Below, piece by piece: positions 1-6,122 of a DNA stretch of 8,222 nt; the first letter of the stretch is position 1; the number at the start of each line of letters is the position of its first letter. Source of the DNA: JAVBLV01 sp031553195 (GTDB taxonomy: Bacteria; Bacteroidota; Bacteroidia; Bacteroidales; P3); the NCBI GenBank assembly GCA_031553195.1, contig JAVBLV010000077.1:1-8222 (forward strand), read 5' to 3'. Made by a program: the position numbers and the translations under genes. The notes beneath the pieces are model-generated. The model did not search any database, was not told the origin of the DNA, and saw only the letters and a program-made list of their open reading frames with translations.

Positions 1-194
1 TCATGGTGGCTTTTGCATGGGCATATGTTGTTGGTGTTTTTGCTAATGAGAGTATCAAGTCTATTAGGATCCTAAATAATGGGAAAAGGGCGAAAAGCCT
101 TTTCAAATATGGACTCGAACTAATTGCATCTGTATTACTAAATCAAAGAAATAGTGATAATTATGACATATTCAAATTTTTGTCATGTACTTAG
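1..194 (+). CDS. IS4-family transposase, C-terminal fragment (5' end outside window)
   Basis: The frame is open from the window edge to a TAG stop at 192-194; the ATG at 3 is internal, not a real start. The visible 64 or so residues read as the tail of a Bacteroidota IS4-type DDE transposase: a hydrophobic helix containing AFAWAYVVGVFA, then a basic stretch with GKRAKSLFKYGLELIA, and the terminus FKFLSCT. The combination of a K/R-A-K/Y-S-xFKYGL block and a FLSCT end is what I recognise from this transposase group. The catalytic DDE residues lie upstream and cannot be checked, so it is unknown whether the element is intact. The insertion sequence should end shortly after the stop, placing its right edge just before the gene starting at 239. 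The family call is recognition by eye and fairly sure. Confidence 0.75.
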   Translation, partial: MVAFAWAYVVGVFANESIKSIRILNNGKRAKSLFKYGLELIASVLLNQRNSDNYDIFKFLSCT

Positions 195-221
195 AAATTT
201 CATTCAAAATAAATTTCATTC
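195..221. repeat. Short tandem direct repeat at the probable IS right end
   Basis: The 11-mer AAATTTCATTC occurs at 195-205 and again at 211-221, with a 16-base period, directly after the transposase stop. It lies where the right terminal inverted repeat of the insertion sequence would be expected, but the left end is outside the window, so the inverted repeat cannot be confirmed. In this AT-rich DNA it may also be chance. Confidence 0.35.
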
Positions 222-238
222 TAAAAATAAAGAAGTAT

Positions 239-1267
239 ATGCCAAACAAATCTATCAATAATGCAGCTGAATTAAGTAAAAATTTTTGTAAGAATATTCT
301 TGAAAAATTTACGGTTAAAAAAAAGCAGCCAAATGGAACAGTTATGCCACCTGACGACAATCTTGATCGTCAGCAATTGTTGGATGCTATTTTTAATCAT
401 TTCAAACTTCGGTTTAAAGAAGAAACAACAAAGAGAAGCATGTTGTTTCCAACATCATTTATGATTAAACTTCAGCCTGAAGATTTTGAAAGAAGGAAAC
501 AAGGGTTTTTACAAACTGCTCAAGATGTTGTAGATGAAATAAATGAATTTTGTAGATATAAATTGGAACTTTATCCTAATTATAGAACGCACTCACCTTT
601 TATGGAGTTCAAGTATGCCCCTATAAGTGTAGATGATATTATTGATGGAGCAGAAAAAGAACAAGAAAACAATGAAAGAGTAATTGTAATTTCTACTATT
701 TATCCTTCAAAACATACTGGTAGTAATCTGCAACATGAAGATAATCCCATTGCCACATGTACAGGCAATAAAAAAAATAATTTAGAATTAATTTATATCA
801 ATAAAGATGCATACATGCGTATGCAGAACGATGCAAAATATGTATATACTTATGAATTGGACAAAGAGTTCAAAAAACAAGTAAAAATTGAGAATACAGA
901 CAGAATTAATCATATAGCAATTGCATTTTTAACCAATAGGAATGAAATATTTTTAGACAATGATGGCCGAAAAGATAACAAAATTGCTATAACAGAGAAT
1001 TTAATCACTATAACCAATAGAAATGACTCTCGCCAAGGAATTCAATTTGTCAAATTGAATACAGATGATATTATTGTTGGTCATGTTCAAATTCGCTATT
1101 TGTCTGTCGAAGAAAAATTCCAAATTGCTGCTTTTGCAAAAACACGGCTTACAGGAAAGCTATTGGATTTAAGTGAAGGTGGCACGATAAAATGGTATGA
1201 TCTAGCCAATAAATCACAAATTTTCATGAATGATACAGAGGCAGTGGAATTTAAAATTAACCTATAG
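239..1267 (+). CDS. Hypothetical protein, possible FhaA N-terminal (DUF3662)-like domain
   Basis: A 342-residue soluble protein without signal peptide or membrane segment. I chose the ATG at 239 because the in-frame ATG at 185 lies inside the preceding transposase gene; the 239 start follows an A-rich leader, normal for Bacteroidota. Residues about 45-105 contain a helix, then LFPTSFMIKLQPEDFERRKQ and a long helix. This resembles the pattern (P-N/T-x-F/Y-x-V/I-x-L-x-P-x-D-F/Y) of the domain at the N-terminus of actinobacterial FhaA proteins (DUF3662). The C-terminal third is beta-rich and might hold a degenerate FHA-like fold, but I see none of the usual FHA Ser/Arg/His signature. It lies 9 bp upstream of a PP2C phosphatase gene, so a phosphopeptide-binding or substrate role is plausible but inferred. 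The family call is weak; that it is a real gene is fairly certain. Confidence 0.7.
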   Translation: MPNKSINNAAELSKNFCKNILEKFTVKKKQPNGTVMPPDDNLDRQQLLDAIFNHFKLRFKEETTKRSMLFPTSFMIKLQPEDFERRKQGFLQTAQDVVDEINEFCRYKLELYPNYRTHSPFMEFKYAPISVDDIIDGAEKEQENNERVIVISTIYPSKHTGSNLQHEDNPIATCTGNKKNNLELIYINKDAYMRMQNDAKYVYTYELDKEFKKQVKIENTDRINHIAIAFLTNRNEIFLDNDGRKDNKIAITENLITITNRNDSRQGIQFVKLNTDDIIVGHVQIRYLSVEEKFQIAAFAKTRLTGKLLDLSEGGTIKWYDLANKSQIFMNDTEAVEFKINL

Positions 1268-1276
1268 AAATAGAAG

Positions 1277-2419
1277 ATGATAAAGTATAAAACAGAAATA
1301 TTATTTTCAGGAGATACCGATTTAGGGAAAAATCGCACCAACAACGAAGATGCTTTTCTTGTGCAAAACATTTGGGGCAAAAATCATGTTTTGGCAGTGG
1401 TGATAGATGGTGTGGGTGGTTACGAAGGAGGTGAAGTGGCAGCGGCCATTGCACAAAAGACCATTGTAGAATATTTGGAAAAATATCAAAATGGTGAGCG
1501 GTTAGATTTGCTCAAACAGGCAGTTGTTTCAGCCAATAATTCCATTTTCTCAAGACGACAAAAGCAGGAAGATCTAACGAACATGTGTTGTGTCTTGACC
1601 GCTGTATTGGTAGAGATAGAAAAGAAGCAAATAAACATGGTACATGTGGGCGACACACGTTTGTATCAATACTATAAAAATGAGTTGAAAAAACTTTCCC
1701 ATGACCATTCGCTTGTTGGCTATCGTGAGGAAGTGGGCGACCTTACCGAAGAAGAGGCAATGCATCACCCACAACGGAATATTATTAGCCGTGATGTTGG
1801 CTCTGCACACCACGAAATAAGTGACCGTGATTTTCTTGAAGCTGCCACTTTTTCTCTTTTTCCAAACTCAACGCTTTTGCTTTGTTCGGATGGTTTATGT
1901 GATATGATTACTTCGGTGCAGATAAAACAGGTTTTGCAACGAAAAACTTCTCTCGAAGAGAAAGTAAAGGAATTGATTGATAAGGCTAATCTTGAAGGCG
2001 GCAAAGATAATATTACAGTAGTTTTAGTAGACAATCAAAGTAATGAACCCGAAAATGATACAGTAAAAGTTCAAACAAATATTAATATAGAGCCGGTTAT
2101 TGAAACAGAAGGGCAAATCTCTACTCAACCTGTGAAAATGAAAAAGTGTAGCACTGTTTTAAAAATGGCTTTTACTACAATTATTTTGCTGTTAGTTGGC
2201 TGGACTATTGGTTGGTTTGCTCATGGTAAATACAATTTCACAAACAAACAGGAACCTATTTTGCAGGATACACTCAAACCCGCTATTTTGCAAATTTCTG
2301 TCCGTGACTCTTTATTAATAATCAATAACACAGATACAGTGTTGGTAAAAAATACCATTTCAGGGAATATTGATGGGATTTGGGTGAAATCAGATACTTT
2401 AAATTCGATTGGAGATTAA
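1277..2419 (+). CDS. PP2C-family Ser/Thr protein phosphatase with C-terminal membrane anchor
   Basis: A 380-residue metal-dependent protein phosphatase. PP2C motifs appear in order: D15-x-G17 and RTNNED (20-25), IDGVGGYEGGE (43-53, with metal ligand D44), VHVGDTRLY (122-130), LSHDHS (140-145), ISRDVGS (170-176), LLCSDGLCDM (201-210) and GGKDNITVVLV (241-251). The metal-binding Asp residues D44, D205 and D244 are all present, so activity is expected. After the roughly 252-residue catalytic domain comes a polar linker, one transmembrane helix at about 294-314, and a 65-residue tail presumably in the periplasm. This layout puts the catalytic domain at the inner face of the membrane. One oddity is the usual small-residue GTT-type block before strand VHVGD, which here reads NMCCVLTA with two adjacent cysteines. 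The ATG at 1277 is 9 bp after the upstream stop, so the two genes are probably cotranscribed. No Ser/Thr kinase lies within the window. Confidence 0.93.
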   Translation: MIKYKTEILFSGDTDLGKNRTNNEDAFLVQNIWGKNHVLAVVIDGVGGYEGGEVAAAIAQKTIVEYLEKYQNGERLDLLKQAVVSANNSIFSRRQKQEDLTNMCCVLTAVLVEIEKKQINMVHVGDTRLYQYYKNELKKLSHDHSLVGYREEVGDLTEEEAMHHPQRNIISRDVGSAHHEISDRDFLEAATFSLFPNSTLLLCSDGLCDMITSVQIKQVLQRKTSLEEKVKELIDKANLEGGKDNITVVLVDNQSNEPENDTVKVQTNINIEPVIETEGQISTQPVKMKKCSTVLKMAFTTIILLLVGWTIGWFAHGKYNFTNKQEPILQDTLKPAILQISVRDSLLIINNTDTVLVKNTISGNIDGIWVKSDTLNSIGD

Positions 2420-2447
2420 AATATGAAAAAATTAAGAAGCAGAAGGA

Positions 2448-2464
2448 AGTATTAATCTAATACT
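2448..2464. repeat. Perfect 7-bp inverted repeat between PP2C and lipoprotein genes
   Basis: AGTATTA at 2448-2454 is the exact reverse complement of TAATACT at 2458-2464, separated by ATC. It sits 7 bases upstream of the lipoprotein ATG (2472). It could be an operator-like dyad or a weak hairpin limiting translation of that gene; the AT-rich stem and absent T-run argue against a terminator. Confidence 0.5.
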
Positions 2465-2471
2465 ATATAAC

Positions 2472-3614
2472 ATGAATAAGAATTTTCTAGTAGCTATTAC
2501 AGTTGTAGTACTACTTTTGGCTGCTTGTGAGCAAAAGAAAGAACAACCTGAAATATTTAATTCACTCTACTTGCTTTATGCCACACCTGAAAAAGATGGT
2601 TACTTACCATTGAAAATATTTTCAGAAAATGATTCATTGTTTGTGCAGTATATCAAAAATGACAAACCACTTGAAAGAATGCGCCTTAAGTATAAGAAAT
2701 CTACAGAAAAAGATTACGGTACATTCTATTATTTTGATGAGATAATTGAAGGGAATAGTAATGGAACTTATATAATAGAGGGGAATTTTGAGTGTGATGG
2801 TTATGTTTCAAATGGTTCAAGTGTTTTGTATTATATAAACAAGGCCAAAGATACAATCACATATTATTTTGATTGCCCAATTTTTAAAGAAGATATTATA
2901 ATAGATATAAATGACTTGCATGAATCAGAGAAAACACTATTAAAGATGAAAGATTCTCAAACTAATCGACGTGAGGATGAAATAATGTATGCGAAAAATT
3001 TTCGCTATTTAATTCTTTCGAACCCAAAAACTTTAGAGTATCCTTTTAGAAAATTACAAAATACTGATTATCGGAATATAATCACTTCAAAAGATGGAAA
3101 TCTTAGAATTTATTACCTTAAGGGGCTGTGGGATGAAATAATTCAATATAGAGATAATATTGAGGTAAAGACTAATGATTTTATAGAACATTCAAGCACA
3201 TTGCGATATTGTGATAATGTATTTACATATAATACATACATTAAAGATATATTCTTGAATAATCGGAAGTATTATCTAATAGAGTTCGCTCTTTTATCTG
3301 GTCGTTATAATAGCATTGATTGTGTGACACAAGGGAATGAAATAGCTATTTATGCTATTGAAGATGGTCATTTAGTAAAAAAAGAACTATTTAATACAGG
3401 CAAGAAAATTATTGATGAAATTTTAGTTGAATTTGAAGGTGACAGAAATGAAGAGTATCATCTATTTAAGTATGATGAAAATAAAAAAATCATTTATGTT
3501 CCGTTAGTGGATGGCGTAAAACTTACGAATAAATATTTGTTTTATCAATGGGACGGTGAATATTTCATATACAAAGGAATTGAAAATTTGAAACAAAAAA
3601 ATAGACCACCATAA
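2472..3614 (+). CDS. Hypothetical lipoprotein
   Basis: A 380-residue protein starting with a classic type II signal peptide: MNKN, a hydrophobic core at residues 5-16, then LAAC with the lipidated cysteine at position 19. The mature protein therefore starts C-E-Q-K-K and is membrane-anchored in the periplasm or on the outer membrane. The mature part is rich in Tyr, Asp, Lys and Ile, has alternating beta-type patterns and no further membrane segments. I recognise no enzyme motif or named domain. It follows the PP2C gene after 52 bases that contain a perfect inverted repeat (2448-2464), so it may be cotranscribed or separately controlled. Its location next to a membrane-anchored phosphatase with a periplasmic tail makes a partnership possible, but nothing in the sequence proves it. 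The gene and its lipidation are well supported; the function is unknown. Confidence 0.85.
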   Translation: MNKNFLVAITVVVLLLAACEQKKEQPEIFNSLYLLYATPEKDGYLPLKIFSENDSLFVQYIKNDKPLERMRLKYKKSTEKDYGTFYYFDEIIEGNSNGTYIIEGNFECDGYVSNGSSVLYYINKAKDTITYYFDCPIFKEDIIIDINDLHESEKTLLKMKDSQTNRREDEIMYAKNFRYLILSNPKTLEYPFRKLQNTDYRNIITSKDGNLRIYYLKGLWDEIIQYRDNIEVKTNDFIEHSSTLRYCDNVFTYNTYIKDIFLNNRKYYLIEFALLSGRYNSIDCVTQGNEIAIYAIEDGHLVKKELFNTGKKIIDEILVEFEGDRNEEYHLFKYDENKKIIYVPLVDGVKLTNKYLFYQWDGEYFIYKGIENLKQKNRPP

Positions 3615-3693
3615 CAAATCAACAAAAGTCAAACTGAATCGAAGAAGAATAGAGCCTTGTAAGAGCTTCTCATTTACCTCACATATTATTCAC

Positions 3694-3701
3694 TATATTT
3701 G
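3694..3701 (+). promoter_or_regulatory. Bacteroidota-type -7 promoter element for the graspetide operon
   Basis: TATATTTG matches the primary-sigma -7 consensus TAnnTTTG. The -33 partner is poor (only a TTTA at 3673-3676, 17 bp upstream). Transcription would begin about 3706-3708, leaving roughly 40 bases of leader before the ATG at 3746. This also argues against the in-frame TTG at 3713, which would sit almost on the transcription start. Confidence 0.55.
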
Positions 3702-3745
3702 TACAATAAATTTTGAATGTTCAAATACAAGCAAATAGCCTTATT

Positions 3746-4069
3746 ATGAAACCATTTATTTTAGATTACACAATTGAAAGAAAAGGAGAGATAAAAACTC
3801 TATATAAATATGATTTCAATGAATCTTTAAATGTCATCACAGTTGGCAATAAGAAAATCCCATTTATTGATTCAACAACAGACGACATCGCATTGTTAAC
3901 CAAAACTAAAGTTATTCAGGAAAGCGATGATAGTAACGATTTGTTAGAACTAATGACAAAAACAGAGGTCTATCGTGAAAAAGATGATGATTGTGGTCTT
4001 TTCTTAGAGCTCAAAACAAAAACATTTACGAATCAGGAGAGGGATGATGAAGGCATTAATTATAACTAA
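3746..4069 (+). CDS. Graspetide (omega-ester RiPP) precursor peptide with three tandem cores
   Basis: A 107-residue precursor read from ATG 3746; an upstream in-frame TTG at 3713 is rejected on promoter position. Residues 1-49 form a leader, including YKYDFNESLNVITVGNKKIPF (20-40), probably the maturase recognition region. The C-terminal half has three copies of TKTxxxxExDD: residues 52-62, 71-81 and 91-101, spaced 19-20 residues apart and preceded by Leu-rich spacers (ALL, LLELM, FLELK). In graspetides, ATP-grasp enzymes join Thr/Ser hydroxyls (or Lys amines) to Asp/Glu side chains. Each copy has two or three acceptors (T, K, T) and three donors (E, D, D), which suggests a repeated multi-ring unit. 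The motif differs from microviridin (TxKYPSD) and plesiocin (TTxxxxEE). The downstream maturase gene overlaps this gene by 26 bases. The role as RiPP precursor is strongly supported by repeats plus neighbour; ring connectivity is inferred. Confidence 0.88.
   Translation: MKPFILDYTIERKGEIKTLYKYDFNESLNVITVGNKKIPFIDSTTDDIALLTKTKVIQESDDSNDLLELMTKTEVYREKDDDCGLFLELKTKTFTNQERDDEGINYN
3899..4048 (+). repeat. Three tandem graspetide core motifs TKTxxxxExDD
   Basis: The cores are encoded at 3899-3931 (TKTKVIQESDD), 3956-3988 (TKTEVYREKDD) and 4016-4048 (TKTFTNQERDD). Only Thr-Lys-Thr, the Glu and the paired Asp are invariant; the four residues between and the one before the Asp pair vary. That is the pattern expected if the invariant residues are the crosslinking positions and the variable ones form the loops. 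Confidence 0.85.
4035..4039 (+). promoter_or_regulatory. Shine-Dalgarno-like site for the ATP-grasp gene, inside the precursor gene
   Basis: AGGAG at 4035-4039 lies 7 bases before the ATG at 4047 and 4 bases before the ATG at 4044. The spacing favours 4047 as the true start (protein beginning MKALIITN). The site is within the third core codons, so the maturase is probably translated by coupling to the precursor. Confidence 0.55.
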
Positions 4070-5012
4070 TAAAGATGATATTACTTCCGATTTTATCATA
4101 AAAGAACTGAAAAGAAGGAGCATTCCCTTTTACAGGTTTAATACCGAAGAGCTTGCAAAAAATTGTGTTGTTACTTTAGATATAAAAAATGACAAATTTA
4201 TACTCGAAGATAGAATTTTACAAAAAGAGTTTGACCTAAAAGATTTTACATCCGTCTATTTTAGAAGGCCTGAAATATCAACTACTTTTCCTTATACTTT
4301 GACTTCAGGCGAAGTTCAATTCGTTAGAAGCGAATTATTTTACACCCTTGAAGGAATTTATAAGATACTCAATAATTCATATTGGATAAGTCCTGTTTAC
4401 GCAATAAGAGAAGCCGAAAATAAAATTTATCAACTGCAAATTGCAAAATCAATAGGGTTAGAAATCCCTGACAGTATCATTACAAATTCATTTTCCCACG
4501 CATTGGATTTTTACGAGCAGAATAATAGCAATTGTATTGTAAAACCTATAAAATCTGGGTTTATTGAAAGTGAAGATAAGCCTAAAATAGTTTTCACAAA
4601 TATTATAAAGGAAAAACCATCTTCTCAGAAACAAATAGAATCTTTACCGAATTTCTTCCAATCCCATGTAAAAAAATATTACGACGTGCGGGTAACAATG
4701 GTCGGCGAAAAAGCATTTGCAACATTAATCCATTCTCAAAACGACGAAGAAACTACTATCGATTGGCGGAGAGGAGAACAATCGTTAGAGCATACAAAAT
4801 TCGATTTACCCAAAGACATTTTAGATAAATGTATAACTCTATTGAAAACGTTGAATCTACGTTTTGGTGCAATCGATTTTATTTTAGATAAAAATAATGA
4901 ATTGATTTTTCTCGAAATTAACCCCAATGGACAATGGGCTTGGATAGAAAAACAAACAGGATATGAGATTTCTAAGGAAATTGTAAACTTACTTGAATAT
5001 GAATACTTTTAA
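4044..5012 (+). CDS. Graspetide ATP-grasp macrocyclase (MvdC/MvdD-like ligase)
   Basis: A 322-residue ATP-grasp ligase (321 if the ATG at 4047 is used), the usual size for graspetide maturases. It should activate Asp/Glu side chains of the precursor cores as acyl phosphates and join them to Thr hydroxyls or Lys amines. The pre-ATP-grasp fold is residues 1-110, with ALIITNKDD at the start and the family marker VYFRRP (71-76). Next come P117, then ENKIYQLQIAKSIGLEIPDS (125-144), the ATP-binding lysine region CIVKPIKSGFI (164-174), and YYDVRVTMVG (212-221). DWRRG (240-244), RFGAIDFILD (273-282) with metal ligand D278, and FLEINPNGQW (289-298) with E291 and N293 complete the set. All catalytic positions look intact. 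The gene overlaps the precursor by 26 bases and the next gene by 14, so the three form one translational unit. A single ligase probably makes all rings of all three cores. Confidence 0.92.
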   Translation: MMKALIITNKDDITSDFIIKELKRRSIPFYRFNTEELAKNCVVTLDIKNDKFILEDRILQKEFDLKDFTSVYFRRPEISTTFPYTLTSGEVQFVRSELFYTLEGIYKILNNSYWISPVYAIREAENKIYQLQIAKSIGLEIPDSIITNSFSHALDFYEQNNSNCIVKPIKSGFIESEDKPKIVFTNIIKEKPSSQKQIESLPNFFQSHVKKYYDVRVTMVGEKAFATLIHSQNDEETTIDWRRGEQSLEHTKFDLPKDILDKCITLLKTLNLRFGAIDFILDKNNELIFLEINPNGQWAWIEKQTGYEISKEIVNLLEYEYF

Positions 5013-5721
5013 AATCGTACGGGAGTTCTTTTGGCCATTGTTAGAAAAAGGTCAGGATTTTGAACCTGAAAACCCGAATGATGAAGAAATCGCTTTGGAT
5101 AATTCTCGTCTTCAAGAAACCTTTAAACATGTGATGGATTGTTACAAATCGGAAAGTGAAAGGAGCAAAACGGTAGAAGGGAAGGCTTCTTTATTCATAG
5201 GCACTATAACTGTTGTTACATCTGTTGTAGTTGGAGTAACTTCTATTCTTGTAAAAGAAAGTGATTTCAGTATTGCAACCCTTTCTTTGATTCTTCTTTT
5301 ATCAGTTCTAATACTTTACATGTCAAGAACATTATGGTTTTCTATAAAATCATTAGAACGGAAAAACTTCTATTCACTATCAGCAAATGATTTCCTTTCT
5401 GACAAAACAGATTCTGATTATTTTAAGAACTTGATAAATGTGATTGTAACAATAATAAACAAAAATGCCAAGACAATCAATTTCAAAGTGGATAGCATGA
5501 CTATGGCGCAGGAATATTTCAAAAGGGCTATAGTAGTCGTTGTTTTATGCGCATTTGATATAATGTTCCTCTTCCTATTCAAATCAAAATTTGACTTTTC
5601 GTTTCTCTGCAGTGCCCTTAATAATATTCATATAAATATATTGAATACGATCATATTATATGCCTTGTCCTTGATTGGGATAGTTCTTGGGATAGTAGCC
5701 ATTAGAAAAAAAAGGAAATAA
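4999..5721 (+). CDS. Four-helix membrane protein of the graspetide operon, PycTM/SLATT-like topology
   Basis: A 240-residue protein read from ATG 4999, overlapping the ATP-grasp stop by 14 bases; a TTG at 4993 is a less likely start. A soluble acidic N-terminus (1-61) is followed by two close membrane helices (about 63-85 and 92-114). A 60-residue polar helical segment follows (115-174), then two more membrane helices (about 175-195 and 212-235) and a basic tail RKKRK. The sequence KTVEGKASLFIGTITVV (57-73), with a charged KA just before the first helix, recalls the N-terminal hairpin of PycTM (DUF5706) and SLATT-type effector proteins. That similarity is by eye and could be topology only. 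It has no ABC, peptidase or acetyltransferase signature, so it is not a usual graspetide exporter. Possible roles are export, self-protection, or being the target or effector controlled by the peptide. That it belongs to the operon is well supported; its function is unknown. Confidence 0.8.
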   Translation: MNTFKIVREFFWPLLEKGQDFEPENPNDEEIALDNSRLQETFKHVMDCYKSESERSKTVEGKASLFIGTITVVTSVVVGVTSILVKESDFSIATLSLILLLSVLILYMSRTLWFSIKSLERKNFYSLSANDFLSDKTDSDYFKNLINVIVTIINKNAKTINFKVDSMTMAQEYFKRAIVVVVLCAFDIMFLFLFKSKFDFSFLCSALNNIHINILNTIILYALSLIGIVLGIVAIRKKRK

Positions 5722-5722
5722 T

Positions 5723-5863
5723 ATGATTCTCAAATCTGAAGCCCAAACAAGATCCTTACAGATACAGAAAGCTCTCATATTGAAGTATCATTATGTAATT
5801 TCATTTATAAAATCAAAAATATCTATTTTTCAACATCTTACATCTGTCAATTTGTTTTTTTAA
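5723..5863 (+). other. Short ORF, 46 codons, coding status doubtful
   Basis: An ATG one base after the membrane-protein stop opens a 46-residue frame (starts MILKSEAQTRS, ends SVNLFF) with mixed basic and hydrophobic residues and no clear membrane helix. The 1-base spacing would suit an operon gene, but its end overlaps the -33 element of the promoter at 5851, composition is ordinary for AT-rich intergenic DNA, and I recognise no family. Confidence 0.2.
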
Positions 5864-5881
5864 TCACATTTTGTATCTTTG
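5851..5881 (+). promoter_or_regulatory. Full Bacteroidota consensus promoter
   Basis: TTTG at 5851-5854 is followed after 19 bp by TATCTTTG at 5874-5881, an exact match to TTTG-N19-TAnnTTTG of the Bacteroidota primary sigma factor. Transcription should start near 5886-5890, directly in front of the hairpin region rather than near any gene; the next supported start codon is about 740 bases downstream. Confidence 0.72.
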
Positions 5882-5934
5882 CATATAAGATAAATAAAAA
5901 ACTATTGGATTTAATCTGTAGTTGATATAACATA

Positions 5935-5949
5935 ACGTTCGCTGAACGT
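5935..5949 (+). repeat. Small perfect hairpin
   Basis: ACGTTC (5935-5940) and GAACGT (5944-5949) are exact reverse complements around the 3-base loop GCT. It directly precedes the long hairpin and lies about 45 bases after the predicted transcription start. Confidence 0.6.
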
Positions 5950-5950
5950 C

Positions 5951-6072
5951 TCGTTACGAAAACTGGCACTTTTCAAGAAGAATGAGACTAACAAGTAATG
6001 TTCATGCTATACATGTGTATAGCGTGGGATTTCTCTGTTTCATTCTTCGGGTATGCCAGTACCTCGTAACGA
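5951..6072 (+). ncRNA. Candidate structured RNA or palindromic element: nested 122-base hairpin
   Basis: Four nested stems can be read directly. TCGTTACGA (5951-5959) pairs with TCGTAACGA (6064-6072). ACTGGCA (5962-5968) pairs with TGCCAGT (6054-6060). GAAGAATGAGAC (5977-5988) pairs with GTTTCATTCTTC (6037-6048) with one G-U. CATGCTATAC (6003-6012) pairs with GTATAGCGTG (6017-6026) with one wobble, around the loop ATGT. That is 38 pairs in one arm with small internal loops, far more than chance. The wobble pairs and the promoter just upstream point to a folded RNA on the plus strand. A folded DNA site (integron attC-like, or a MITE) is the alternative. I do not recognise a named RNA family. 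Confidence 0.55.
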
Positions 6073-6122
6073 AACAGTGTGAGTACCACGCTTTTCTTTT
6101 TGAGGTACAGCGGACAAAGTAC

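Noticed and set aside
185..238. Upstream ATG at 185 as start of the FhaA-N-like gene
   Set aside because: It lies inside the transposase coding end, and the added 18 residues are AT-driven (Ile/Lys/Phe-rich) without a signal peptide pattern. The ATG at 239 is preferred.
2423..2455. Ten-codon ORF (MKKLRSRRKY) between PP2C and lipoprotein genes
   Set aside because: Too short to support as a gene; it ends within the inverted repeat and could be chance in a purine-rich spacer, although a leader-peptide role cannot be excluded.
5998..6069. 23-codon ORF inside the long hairpin
   Set aside because: It runs through both arms of the inner stems, so its sequence is dictated by base pairing; no sign of coding selection.
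5927..6072. Long hairpin as an integron attC site
   Set aside because: The ends do not match the GTTRRRY / RYYYAAC core sites (for example GTTCGCT and GTTACGA fail), and no integrase is in the window. Kept only as a loose alternative.
5951..6072. Long hairpin as intrinsic terminator of the graspetide operon
   Set aside because: There is no T-run after the stem, it is 230 bases past the last stop codon, and a consensus promoter lies between.
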